A DNA stretch of 8,974 bases from Methanobacterium sp. (GTDB lineage: Archaea > Methanobacteriota > Methanobacteria > Methanobacteriales > Methanobacteriaceae): assembly GCA_009712615.1 (NCBI GenBank), contig WASR01000357.1, positions 1 to 8,974 on the forward strand, in the 5' to 3' direction. The notes below the pieces were generated by a model. The model did no database searches. It was not told where the DNA came from and saw only the letters and a program-made list of their open reading frames with translations. This document shows, one piece after another, positions 1-6,670 of the stretch (positions within the stretch are counted from its first letter, which is position 1; each line of letters opens with the position of its first letter). A program made the translations under genes and the position numbers.

Positions 1-149
1 CATAATGTACAATGCTAAATCTGAGTGATATTTTTTCTGAATTTATTATGTATTATTAAATATGTAATAATTTTATTGCGTTAAAGCCGTCTATAACGAA
101 GTTTCAAAAAATTGGCCATATTTTCAGGATCATGTCCTAGAAAATATGG
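1..149. other. AT-rich non-coding DNA at the left edge
   Basis: I see no supported gene here. The stretch is very AT-rich, with no Shine-Dalgarno/ATG pair opening a long frame. Its only clear structure is the left and central part of the hairpin described at 112-153. A TGTACA hexamer lies at 6-11. It could be the 3' flank of a gene outside the window or the distal upstream region of the tyrA unit. Confidence 0.5.
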
Positions 150-153
150 TTGA
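112..153 (-). repeat. Long bulged inverted repeat, possible minus-strand terminator
   Basis: The left arm CCATATTTTC (116-125) is the exact reverse complement of GAAAATATGG (140-149). Inside it AGGA (126-129) pairs with TCCT (135-138), leaving a single bulged A at 139 and the five-base loop TCATG. Outside, 112-115 can extend the RNA stem with G-U and U-A pairs to 150-153. The result is a stem of about 14 strong plus 4 weak pairs. On the minus strand it is followed at once by six T residues (complement of A106-A111), the form of an intrinsic terminator. On the plus strand no T-run follows. No second copy of either arm was seen in the window, so a transposon end is not supported. Confidence 0.55.
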
Positions 154-515
154 ATAAGTTCAAATCAGTTCAAAAACTAATTTTCAGATGCACTAAATTC
201 AAAATACTTCAAATGTACCATAAATTATACAGCACACCTATATCACCCATACCTAAATCAGTGGTTTTCGATAAAATTGTAGATCATGCCCATTGTGGAG
301 TAAACTCTGAAATTTTTTTTAATGACCATCCAATCAAATTGAAAGGTGATAAAAAAAATTTGATCTTAGTTGCCTGTTCTCATTTTTTTCATAAATCTTT
401 AGAACTTGAATTAAATGACCATACCCATAATATTTTAATTAATTTTTCTTTAAGTTCTTTAACAAAGTTTTTTTTTTCAACAATATTTTATATCTCAACA
501 TCAATAGACATATAG
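150..515 (+). CDS. Doubtful ORF, unrecognised 121-residue protein
   Basis: I do not recognise this protein. The frame stays open for about 125 codons in DNA of roughly 28 percent GC, which is longer than I would expect by chance at that composition. Against it, the only early start is TTG at 150; the first in-frame ATG is codon 22 (213); neither has a Shine-Dalgarno sequence; and the start abuts the hairpin at 112-153. The product would be basic, rich in Phe, Ile, Lys and Ser, with a His/Cys-rich middle (about residues 46-93) and a hydrophobic tail. A nine-base direct repeat, AATGACCAT at 321-329 and 414-422, encodes Asn-Asp-His in the same frame both times. It could be a small orphan gene, the remnant of a decayed gene, or chance. 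Confidence 0.22.
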   Translation: MNKFKSVQKLIFRCTKFKILQMYHKLYSTPISPIPKSVVFDKIVDHAHCGVNSEIFFNDHPIKLKGDKKNLILVACSHFFHKSLELELNDHTHNILINFSLSSLTKFFFSTIFYISTSIDI

Positions 516-520
516 AGTAA

Positions 521-543
521 AGGGGATTCTTTATATGACCCCT
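521..543 (+). promoter_or_regulatory. Candidate tyrA promoter: TATA box within a GC-rich dyad
   Basis: A TTTATATG box lies at 530-537, 36 bases before the tyrA ATG. A start about 25 bases downstream would leave a leader of roughly 15 bases that still contains the GAAGGG ribosome site (561-566). AGGGG (521-525) and CCCCT (539-543) form a perfect inverted repeat whose centre coincides with the TATA box. Runs of four G and four C are rare in this AT-rich spacer. A repressor bound there would block TBP, so the dyad is a reasonable operator candidate, perhaps for an aromatic amino acid regulator. An alternative box, TTTATATC, lies at 487-494. Confidence 0.45.
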
Positions 544-572
544 ATAGTAGTTGAATTTCAGAAGGGATTTAA

Positions 573-1880
573 ATGGTAAAAGTTGCAGTAATTGGTGGAA
601 CAAGGGGTTTAGGCCGATGGATTGCTAATTTTTTAGCCGAAAAAGGTTTGGATGTCTTGATTACCGGTAGGAACATCGCTGAAGGTGAACTGGTTTCAAA
701 GAAGATTGGCACAAGTTACACCAATGACAATGTAATGGCGGCAGAAACTTCGGATGTTGTGATAATCTCTGTACCAATCCAGGCCACACCCAATATCATC
801 AAGGAACTTGCATCACTCATGAAGCCAGGCTCCCTGCTCATGGATGTGACTTCAGTCAAGGAAGAATCCAGTCACTTGATGGAGCAGTACGCTGCAGAAG
901 GTGTTGAGGTTGTTCCAACCCATCCAATGTTCGGTCCAAGGATCCGTTCCCTCGATGGACAGGTGGTTGTGCTCACACCATCTGTTGATGGATCATGGTA
1001 CACCAAGGTCTACAAATTTTTAGAAAATGAGAATGCCCGGATAATTGTCACCACTCCACAGATCCATGATAGGATGATGAGCATTGTACAGGGACTCACA
1101 CACTTCGCATACGTGAGCATTGCAGCAACCATTGAAAGGCTGGACATCGACATCAAAGAGTCAAGGAAATTTGCAAGTCCCATCTACAACCTTATGCTGG
1201 ATACCATTGCAAGGATCACTGCTCAAAATCCGTACCTGGTTTATTCAATTCAGACATCGAATAAGTACATCAAAGATGCCCATGAAACCTTCAACGAAAC
1301 CTTCAACGATCTTAAGAACATGATTGCAGATGGTGATGAGGAAGGATTTGTACATGCCATGAGCAATGCTGCCAAACACATCGATGATCTTGAAAGTGCA
1401 CTTGGAAGATCTGATAAGGCCATATCTGCATTGTCTGAAGAGGTTAATATTTTAAAGAACCTATTGGGAAATGAAGTTGGTCTGAAACACATCTACTCAG
1501 GGAAGGTTCATGTTGGATTATTAGAGGAGCTTAAACCTGAATTTCTGGTTTTAAAGGTTAACAACAGTGCAACAAAACTTAAATTATCAAATGTGGAAAT
1601 ATTGACTGATAAAGAACTCATGGATTGGAAGATAAACAACAACCCCCAGAGGAGCTATGATATATCTGCTGTGTTCCCGGAATCTGCAGATCCAGAGGTT
1701 ATTGTGGCCACAGTCCAGGGACTCGATGGTGTTGTGGATGCAGAAGTAATGGATACCTACAGTGGCAGTCAAATTCCAGAGGGCAGTATCAGTATCACAT
1801 TGAGGTACTTGGTGTTTGAAGATGATACTGTTTTGGAAGTTGAAAAACTTTTAAAGGGATTTGGATGTCAAATACGCTGA
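573..1880 (+). CDS. tyrA: Prephenate dehydrogenase with C-terminal FDX-ACB-like domain
   Basis: Oxidatively decarboxylates prephenate to 4-hydroxyphenylpyruvate in cytoplasmic tyrosine synthesis. Residues 3-14 form a Rossmann dinucleotide loop (GGTRGLG at 8-14). The second strand ends in TGR (31-33) rather than an acidic residue, suggesting NADP. The family motif HPMFGP is at 117-122, with His117 as the expected catalytic residue. A helical dimerisation domain follows, with HDRMMSIVQGLTHF (166-179) and SPIYNLMLDTIARITAQ (202-218); Arg214 aligns with the substrate-binding arginine of this region in E. coli TyrA. No chorismate mutase domain is visible. At 435 residues it is longer than the catalytic core of about 280. 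Residues 300-350 look like a small beta domain. Residues about 360-435 resemble the anticodon-binding domain of PheRS beta (Asp394, Tyr396, Gly398, then IPEG at 401-404), a ferredoxin-like fold that could act as a regulatory domain. ATG at 573 follows GAAGGG by six bases and the Rossmann fold begins at once. Catalytic assignment is firm; tail and cofactor are inference. Confidence 0.93.
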   Translation: MVKVAVIGGTRGLGRWIANFLAEKGLDVLITGRNIAEGELVSKKIGTSYTNDNVMAAETSDVVIISVPIQATPNIIKELASLMKPGSLLMDVTSVKEESSHLMEQYAAEGVEVVPTHPMFGPRIRSLDGQVVVLTPSVDGSWYTKVYKFLENENARIIVTTPQIHDRMMSIVQGLTHFAYVSIAATIERLDIDIKESRKFASPIYNLMLDTIARITAQNPYLVYSIQTSNKYIKDAHETFNETFNDLKNMIADGDEEGFVHAMSNAAKHIDDLESALGRSDKAISALSEEVNILKNLLGNEVGLKHIYSGKVHVGLLEELKPEFLVLKVNNSATKLKLSNVEILTDKELMDWKINNNPQRSYDISAVFPESADPEVIVATVQGLDGVVDAEVMDTYSGSQIPEGSISITLRYLVFEDDTVLEVEKLLKGFGCQIR

Positions 1881-1889
1881 TTTAAATTA

Positions 1890-1928
1890 TTTTTTCCACT
1901 TTTTTTTTTGAGTCTCAGTCTTTTTTTT
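1890..1928 (+). terminator. Oligo-T terminator cluster after tyrA
   Basis: Three T-runs of 6 (1890-1895), 10 (1900-1909) and 8 (1921-1928) begin ten bases after the tyrA stop codon, with no strong hairpin before them. Repeated oligo-T tracts on the coding strand are the usual archaeal termination signal, so transcription of tyrA probably ends here and does not run into the next gene. Confidence 0.75.
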
Positions 1929-2010
1929 GGTTATTCCGTCATTTTCCATCCATTTAATTCAAGATCATTTTTAATACAAATCGACAAGTTTTTTACCACC
2001 AAAACACAAC

Positions 2011-2054
2011 ATATATATAGTAGAAAAAACAATGTTATAGTAACATGAGTTAAC
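2011..2054 (+). promoter_or_regulatory. Candidate cdc48 promoter with palindrome at the start site
   Basis: An ATATATATA box lies at 2011-2019, preceded by an A/C-rich stretch suitable for TFB. The expected start, about 25 bases from the box centre, is near 2038-2042. Exactly there lies a perfect inverted repeat, ATGTTA (2032-2037) / TAACAT (2041-2046) with spacer TAG, followed by GTTAAC (2049-2054). Archaeal repressors often bind over the start site, so this is an operator candidate. The implied leader is about 100 bases. Six-base arms are not rare in AT-rich DNA; the position is the main argument. Confidence 0.5.
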
Positions 2055-2125
2055 TAAAAGAATAAATTTAATTAAAACTATTTTACACGCTTACAAAACA
2101 TTTCGAACATATTTAACAGTATATT

Positions 2126-2133
2126 AGGAGGGG
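2126..2133 (+). promoter_or_regulatory. Strong Shine-Dalgarno site of cdc48
   Basis: AGGAGGGG lies six bases before the ATG at 2140. It is the strongest ribosome binding site in the window and fixes the start of the ATPase. It suggests high translation, as expected for an abundant unfoldase. Confidence 0.85.
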
Positions 2134-2139
2134 TTTTAT

Positions 2140-4326
2140 ATGGAAAACAATGAAATGAAATTAAAAGTTGCTGAAGCCTTCTCACAGGCTGATGTTGGAA
2201 GGTCAGTTGCAAGGATCGACCCTGCATGCATGCAGAAACTCGACCTTTTAGACGGAGATATCATAGAAATTGAGGGAAAAAAATTAACTGCAACAAGGGT
2301 TGCATCCTCACAATCCGATATCGGCCTTGGAATAATACGTATAGATGGATACATCAGAAAAAATTCAGGAACCTCCATAGGTGAAGAAGTAACTGTCAGA
2401 CGTGCAGACTACAAAGAAGCCAAGAAAGTGGTACTAGCTCCAGTGGAACAGGAGATACTCATAAGGGGAGATGTTAAAGCAGCATTTCTTGGAAGGGTGC
2501 TCAGCCAGGGAGACATGATCATAACTGGTGTAAGACAACAACAACAGCAAACAATGCGTTCTGGACTCTTTGATGAATTCTTCAGGGACGTTGCACCAAT
2601 GGGCGAGATCAAACTCGCAGTTGTAAGCACCAAACCTGCAGGAATCGTGCAGATAACTGAAATGACAGATGTGGAAGTACAAACAGAACCAGTCGACGTA
2701 TCAAAACTCGAAGGAGTAAAAAACGTAGTCGATGTAACCTACGAAGATATAGGTGGTCTCAAGGAAGAAGTTAAAAAAGTCAGGGAAATGATAGAAATAC
2801 CCCTGAAGAGACCAGAATTATTTGAAAGACTGGGAATTGCACCACCTAAAGGTGTGTTAATGCACGGTCCACCAGGAACAGGTAAAACCTTGCTTGCAAA
2901 GGCAGTTGCAAACGAAAGTGATGCCCACTTCATAGCCATTAACGGACCCGAGATCATGAGCAAATACGTCGGGGGATCCGAGGAACGTTTAAGGGAACTC
3001 TTTGAAGAAGCAGAAGAAAACTCACCATCAATTATATTCATAGATGAAATCGACGCCATAGCTCCAAAAAGAGAAGAAGTATCCGGAGAAGTTGAAAGAA
3101 GAACAGTTGCTCAGCTTTTAACACTCATGGACGGTCTTAAATCAAGGGGCCAGGTCGTTGTAATAGGAGCAACCAACAGACCAGACGCACTGGACGCAGC
3201 AATAAGAAGGGGTGGAAGGTTTGACAGAGAAATTGAAATTGGAGTACCAGACAAGGATGGAAGGGGAGAAGTCCTTCAGATACACACCAGGGGAATGCCA
3301 CTGGATGACAAGGTGGATCTCGAAGAAATGGCAGAAATAACCCACGGATTTGTCGGTGCAGACCTTGAATCCCTATGTAAAGAAGCTGCAATGAGGGTAC
3401 TAAGGAGAGTTCTTCCAGATATTAAAGGAGACGAAGAAATATCCAAGGAAACCCTCAAAAAAATGATTGTAACCAAATCAGATTTCAAAGAAGCACTCAA
3501 AGAAATCCAACCTTCAGCACTGCGTGAAGTGCTTGTACAGGTTCCAGACGTTAAATGGGAAGACATAGGAGGATTAAACAACGCCAAACAGGAACTACAA
3601 GAGGCAGTAGAATGGCCTTTAAAATATCCTGAAAGCTTTGAAAAATTCGGAGTCAGACCACCAAGGGGCGTGCTAGTGTACGGACCTCCAGGAACAGGTA
3701 AAACATTACTTGCAAAGGCAGTTGCAAACGAAAGTGACGCCAACTTCATAGCTGTCAAGGGACCAGAGTTACTCTCAAAGTGGGTTGGAGAATCTGAAAA
3801 GGGTGTGCGTGAAATCTTCAGAAAAGCCAGACAAACAGCACCAACAGTTATATTCTTCGATGAAATCGATTCAATAGCATCTGCCAGAAGTGGATCCAGT
3901 ACAGATTCAGGCGTAACCCAGCGTGTTGTAAACCAGCTCTTAACAGAAATTGACGGGTTAGAAGAACTCCAGGATGTGGCTGTGATTGCTGCAACCAACC
4001 GTGTTGATATACTTGACCCTGCCCTAACAAGACCTGGAAGATTTGACAGGCATGTAAAGGTCGATGATCCAGATGAAGAAGCAAGGGTATCAATATTCAA
4101 AGTTCACACCAAGGATATGCCACTTGCAGAGGATGTGGACCTAGAGGTTTTAGCAAAGAGAACACACGGATTTGTAGGAGCAGATATCGAAGCTGTCTGC
4201 AGAGAAGCAGTTATGCTCACACTCAGAGAAAACATAAAATCCGACGAAGTGGATATGAAACGCTTCAAAGACGCAATCAAAAAGGTTAAACCTAAAAATG
4301 AAGCAGACCTAAGCCACTACAGTTAA
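2140..4326 (+). CDS. cdc48: Cdc48/p97/VAT-type AAA ATPase (protein unfoldase)
   Basis: Hexameric cytoplasmic ATPase that extracts and unfolds proteins, in archaea probably feeding the 20S proteasome. Domains in order: N-terminal double-psi barrel (about 1-95), beta-clam CDC48_2 domain (about 105-180, interrupted by QQQQQ at 133-137), D1 ATPase (about 200-440) and D2 ATPase (about 470-715). D1 has Walker A GPPGTGKT (243-250), Walker B IIFIDEID (298-305, catalytic Glu303), sensor Asn346 and arginine fingers Arg360/Arg363. D2 has GPPGTGKT (515-522), FFDEID (572-577, Glu575), Asn620 and Arg634/Arg637. Both rings look catalytically intact. The 728 residues are typical for archaeal members. The chain ends His-Tyr-Ser, with a penultimate tyrosine like the HbYX proteasome-docking tail, although His is not a classical hydrophobic residue. 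It is flanked by its own promoter and a hairpin terminator, so it is probably monocistronic. Confidence 0.97.
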   Translation: MENNEMKLKVAEAFSQADVGRSVARIDPACMQKLDLLDGDIIEIEGKKLTATRVASSQSDIGLGIIRIDGYIRKNSGTSIGEEVTVRRADYKEAKKVVLAPVEQEILIRGDVKAAFLGRVLSQGDMIITGVRQQQQQTMRSGLFDEFFRDVAPMGEIKLAVVSTKPAGIVQITEMTDVEVQTEPVDVSKLEGVKNVVDVTYEDIGGLKEEVKKVREMIEIPLKRPELFERLGIAPPKGVLMHGPPGTGKTLLAKAVANESDAHFIAINGPEIMSKYVGGSEERLRELFEEAEENSPSIIFIDEIDAIAPKREEVSGEVERRTVAQLLTLMDGLKSRGQVVVIGATNRPDALDAAIRRGGRFDREIEIGVPDKDGRGEVLQIHTRGMPLDDKVDLEEMAEITHGFVGADLESLCKEAAMRVLRRVLPDIKGDEEISKETLKKMIVTKSDFKEALKEIQPSALREVLVQVPDVKWEDIGGLNNAKQELQEAVEWPLKYPESFEKFGVRPPRGVLVYGPPGTGKTLLAKAVANESDANFIAVKGPELLSKWVGESEKGVREIFRKARQTAPTVIFFDEIDSIASARSGSSTDSGVTQRVVNQLLTEIDGLEELQDVAVIAATNRVDILDPALTRPGRFDRHVKVDDPDEEARVSIFKVHTKDMPLAEDVDLEVLAKRTHGFVGADIEAVCREAVMLTLRENIKSDEVDMKRFKDAIKKVKPKNEADLSHYS

Positions 4327-4331
4327 ATTTA

Positions 4332-4374
4332 AATTTGGAGAGATCTTCCTCTCCAAATTACATACTCTTTTTTT
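4332..4374 (+). terminator. Hairpin plus T-run terminator after cdc48
   Basis: AATTTGGAGAG (4332-4342) and CTCTCCAAATT (4349-4359) form a perfect 11-base-pair stem with a six-base loop, starting six bases after the stop codon. Seven T residues follow at 4368-4374. This is the shape of a bacterial intrinsic terminator; archaea mostly rely on the T-run, so the hairpin may also protect the mRNA 3' end. Confidence 0.8.
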
Positions 4375-4571
4375 CTTGAAAATAGACCACATACAACTGG
4401 TCAGTATGGTTAATCAACACCTAAAATTCTTAAATATGATCAAATTGAATTGAAAGAAATTTTTTCTAATTTAAACTTTTAATATGTATTTAAGGTATAA
4501 ATTAGCATTTTATAAATCAATATTGATGTCTTTTTCTTTAATTTTATTCCTAAATATTCTTTAACTTAATA
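4375..4571. other. AT-rich spacer between cdc48 and ahcY
   Basis: No gene is visible. A second TATA-like box, TTTATAAA (4509-4516), is followed directly by the 12-base perfect palindrome ATCAATATTGAT (4516-4527). It could be a distal promoter for ahcY with a start near 4537. A palindrome of this length is not very unlikely by chance in DNA this AT-rich. A weak dyad, GACCA (4385-4389) / TGGTC (4398-4402), lies just after the cdc48 terminator. Confidence 0.4.
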
Positions 4572-4618
4572 TTTAATTCGAATTAAAGTACTTTGAAACT
4601 ATTTACAAAGTTTAAATA
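4572..4618 (+). promoter_or_regulatory. Candidate ahcY promoter with overlapping palindromes
   Basis: A perfect 16-base palindrome, TTTAATTCGAATTAAA (4572-4587), overlaps a perfect 10-base palindrome, AAAGTACTTT (4585-4594). ACTTTG (4590-4595) is also repeated inverted as CAAAGT (4606-4611). A TTTAAATA box at 4611-4618 follows at once and would place the start near 4640, giving a leader of about 84 bases. Palindromes just upstream of BRE/TATA fit an activator site; the one touching the box could serve a repressor. The regulator is unknown. Confidence 0.5.
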
Positions 4619-4711
4619 TTGATAGGGAATATAAGTTAATTAGAAAATTAAATGGATGTGAACTGATTATTCAGTATTTTTTTCATGTCGATTTTAAAAT
4701 TGAATATTTTT

Positions 4712-4717
4712 AGGTGA
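4712..4717 (+). promoter_or_regulatory. Shine-Dalgarno site of ahcY
   Basis: AGGTGA, complementary to the archaeal 16S rRNA tail, lies six bases before the ATG at 4724 and supports that start. Confidence 0.8.
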
Positions 4718-4723
4718 ATAACT

Positions 4724-5977
4724 ATGAGCAACAATGTAAAGGATATGTCACTTGCACCAGAAGGTATAAAGAAGATTGAGTGGGTTCAAAAACACATGCC
4801 TGTTCTTGAACATATAAAGAAGGAATTTCAGGAAACCAAACCATTTGAAGGTGTGACAATTGCATCTTGTTTACATCTTGAACCTAAAACAATCAATCTT
4901 GGTTTAACACTTCATGCAGGTGGTGCTGAAGTGGCCATGACAGGATGTAATCCTTTATCAACCCAAGACGATGCAACTGCAGCAGGTGCATCCATGGGAC
5001 TGAACATGTATGGATGGAGAGGAGAAACTAACGAAGAGTACTATGAAAACTTAAACAAAGTACTTGACCATGAACCAGACATCATCATAGATGATGGTGC
5101 AGACATGATTTTCCTTGTCCACAAAGAAAGAAGGGAACTCATGGACAAGATCATAGGAGCATGTGAAGAAACAACAACCGGAATCCACAGGCTCAAAGCC
5201 ATGCATGCAGACAAAGCACTGGAATTTCCTGTGATGGCTGTTAACGACTCCTACATGAAGTACTTATTTGACAACAGATACGGTACAGGCCAGTCCACCT
5301 TCGATTCAATCATGGGATCAACCAACATACTCATAGCAGGAAAAACACTGGTTGTCTGTGGATATGGATGGTGTGGTCGTGGAGTTGCAATGAGAGCAGC
5401 TGGACTCGGGGCAAACGTCATTGTAACAGAGATCGATCCTATAAGGGCACTTGAAGCACGTATGGATGGTTACAGAGTCATGAAAATAAGGGAAGCTGTT
5501 AAAGAGGCTGACATGATCATAACTGTCACAGGAAACATCGATGTGGTTTCTGGAGATGATTTCAAATATATGAAAGACGGTTGTATTATGGCCAACTCAG
5601 GTCACTTCAACGTTGAAATCAATAAACAGGACCTTGAGAAAATATCAAAATCCACCAAACTACTTAAACCAGATATAGAAGAGTTCATAACAGAAGATGG
5701 AAGAAAAATCTACTTGTTAGCAGATGGAAGACTCGTAAACCTTGCAGGTGAACGTGGTCAGGGCCATCCAGCAGAAATAATGGACATGAGCTTTGCAATG
5801 CAGTCCCTATCAGCCAAGTATCTCCTTGAAAACAAGTTGGATGTTGGAGTGTACAAGACCCTGGATGAAACTGATATCGATGTTGCCAAGCTCAAATTGA
5901 ATGCAATGAAAATTGATATAGACAGTTTAACTGAAAGGCAGGTTGAATACCTCAAAAATTGGGATGAAGGAACCTAA
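4724..5977 (+). CDS. ahcY: S-adenosylhomocysteine (or S-inosylhomocysteine) hydrolase
   Basis: NAD-dependent cytoplasmic hydrolase that removes the product of SAM-dependent methylation, releasing homocysteine and a nucleoside. The NAD site is GYGWCGRG (213-220), with Glu236 at the end of the next strand for the NAD ribose. Aligned with the human enzyme, the catalytic set is present: His51 (His55), Asp124 (Asp131), Glu149 (Glu156), Lys179 (Lys186), Asp183/Asn184 (Asp190/Asn191) and His294 (His301). The chain stops after [12 protein letters not shown] and lacks the C-terminal Lys/Tyr tail of the eukaryotic enzyme, normal for the short archaeal/Thermotoga type (417 residues). Odd point: in CLHLEPKT (49-56) the adenine-contacting Thr57 and Glu59 of human are Glu53 and Lys55. 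In Methanocaldococcus the homologue is reported to prefer S-inosylhomocysteine, and a Lys facing a keto group would fit. Family certain; natural substrate uncertain. Confidence 0.96.
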   Translation: MSNNVKDMSLAPEGIKKIEWVQKHMPVLEHIKKEFQETKPFEGVTIASCLHLEPKTINLGLTLHAGGAEVAMTGCNPLSTQDDATAAGASMGLNMYGWRGETNEEYYENLNKVLDHEPDIIIDDGADMIFLVHKERRELMDKIIGACEETTTGIHRLKAMHADKALEFPVMAVNDSYMKYLFDNRYGTGQSTFDSIMGSTNILIAGKTLVVCGYGWCGRGVAMRAAGLGANVIVTEIDPIRALEARMDGYRVMKIREAVKEADMIITVTGNIDVVSGDDFKYMKDGCIMANSGHFNVEINKQDLEKISKSTKLLKPDIEEFITEDGRKIYLLADGRLVNLAGERGQGHPAEIMDMSFAMQSLSAKYLLENKLDVGVYKTLDETDIDVAKLKLNAMKIDIDSLTERQVEYLKNWDEGT

Positions 5978-6003
5978 AAAATTTCTAAGATCTCGTTTAC
6001 TAC

Positions 6004-6011
6004 TTTTTTTT
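6004..6011 (+). terminator. Oligo-T tract between ahcY and the DUF2119 gene
   Basis: Eight T residues lie 26 bases after the ahcY stop codon and 18 bases before the next ATG. This can end part or all of the ahcY transcripts. The adjoining TTTAAATA (6008-6015) could also be a promoter box for an almost leaderless downstream mRNA. The two readings cannot be separated from sequence. Confidence 0.45.
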
Positions 6012-6029
6012 AAATAAGAAACGATTGAA

Positions 6030-6638
6030 ATGCAGTTCATTAAAAAAATTAATGGAAACAATGGCCCTACCCGTGTTTTTGTAGGGGGAGTCCATGGAAA
6101 AGAGGGTTTAACAACCATCGAACCATTAAAAAAATTGAGTCAAATGGACGTTTTAAATGGTGAACTAATCCTATTCAACTGTCCAGAGAGCAAATATATA
6201 AGCACCCTTGATCCTGGTTACTATCAGACTGAAATGGGTCAGACAATCATCAGGATCATAGAGAAGTACAGGCCAGAGATATACGTTGAACTGCACTGCT
6301 ACAAACCTTCAAGTTACCAAAAACTCATAAATTTGAATCGGAAGGATGAAGCAGGAGTTCCTCCACTCATAGAACTTGAAGAGGGTGTACTGATAAGATC
6401 TGTTGCACCATATCTAAGAACTGAACTCTTTAAAAGGGAGGATGTTTGTATAACCCTTGAAATGCCTTGCAACCCATCTGAGAATTCTAAAAAAGTTTAT
6501 CTCGATATCATGCAGCAAATTGCTAGTTCTGATAATAGAAAAGAATTTGAAGATAAATTGAGGGTTAAGTATCCATTACAGGTTGAAAGGGCCAGACTTT
6601 ATGCTGCTGAATTTTTCGGTGAGTATCCATCATTCTAG
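6030..6638 (+). CDS. DUF2119 family protein, likely zinc hydrolase of the AspA/AstE (M14) type
   Basis: I assign this to the methanogen DUF2119 family, with no proven reaction known to me. It has the residue pattern of zinc-dependent aspartoacylase/succinylglutamate desuccinylase and M14 carboxypeptidases. GGVHGKEG (19-26) supplies His22 and Glu25 as the HxxE zinc pair. ELH (87-89) supplies His89 as third ligand. ITLEMP (141-146) supplies Glu144 as probable general base, matching the E(V)GP motif of aspartoacylase. The Asn-Arg substrate motif of true aspartoacylases is not visible, so the substrate probably differs. At 202 residues it is a short, single-domain version, with no signal peptide or membrane segment. 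It starts 52 bases after ahcY with no Shine-Dalgarno, so it may be leaderless or poorly translated. It converges with the FEN-1 gene, 32 bases between stops. An amide- or ester-cleaving role is inference. Confidence 0.8.
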   Translation: MQFIKKINGNNGPTRVFVGGVHGKEGLTTIEPLKKLSQMDVLNGELILFNCPESKYISTLDPGYYQTEMGQTIIRIIEKYRPEIYVELHCYKPSSYQKLINLNRKDEAGVPPLIELEEGVLIRSVAPYLRTELFKREDVCITLEMPCNPSENSKKVYLDIMQQIASSDNRKEFEDKLRVKYPLQVERARLYAAEFFGEYPSF

Positions 6639-6670
6639 ATTAACGAAAACACTCAACGAAATTTCTCTTT

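Noticed and set aside
6..11. TGTACA, identical to the TRP-box core bound by TrpY in Methanothermobacter
   Set aside because: A single six-base palindrome, over 500 bases from tyrA, easily due to chance.
333..364. Inverted repeat ATCAAATT / AATTTGAT with 16-base spacer
   Set aside because: Eight AT-rich bases with a long spacer are common at this composition and no T-run follows.
2045..2053. Three-codon upstream frame ATG-AGT-TAA in the cdc48 leader
   Set aside because: No Shine-Dalgarno and lies at the predicted transcription start; expected by chance.
2536..2550. CAA/CAG run encoding five glutamines in Cdc48
   Set aside because: Too short for a meaningful repeat expansion; it lies in a loop of the N-domain and is probably neutral.
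3276..4100. Open frame of 274 codons on the minus strand opposite the cdc48 D2 region
   Set aside because: It mirrors the highly conserved AAA domain and its codon bias; the translation is Ser-rich with no family signature, and there is no ribosome site. A shadow frame.
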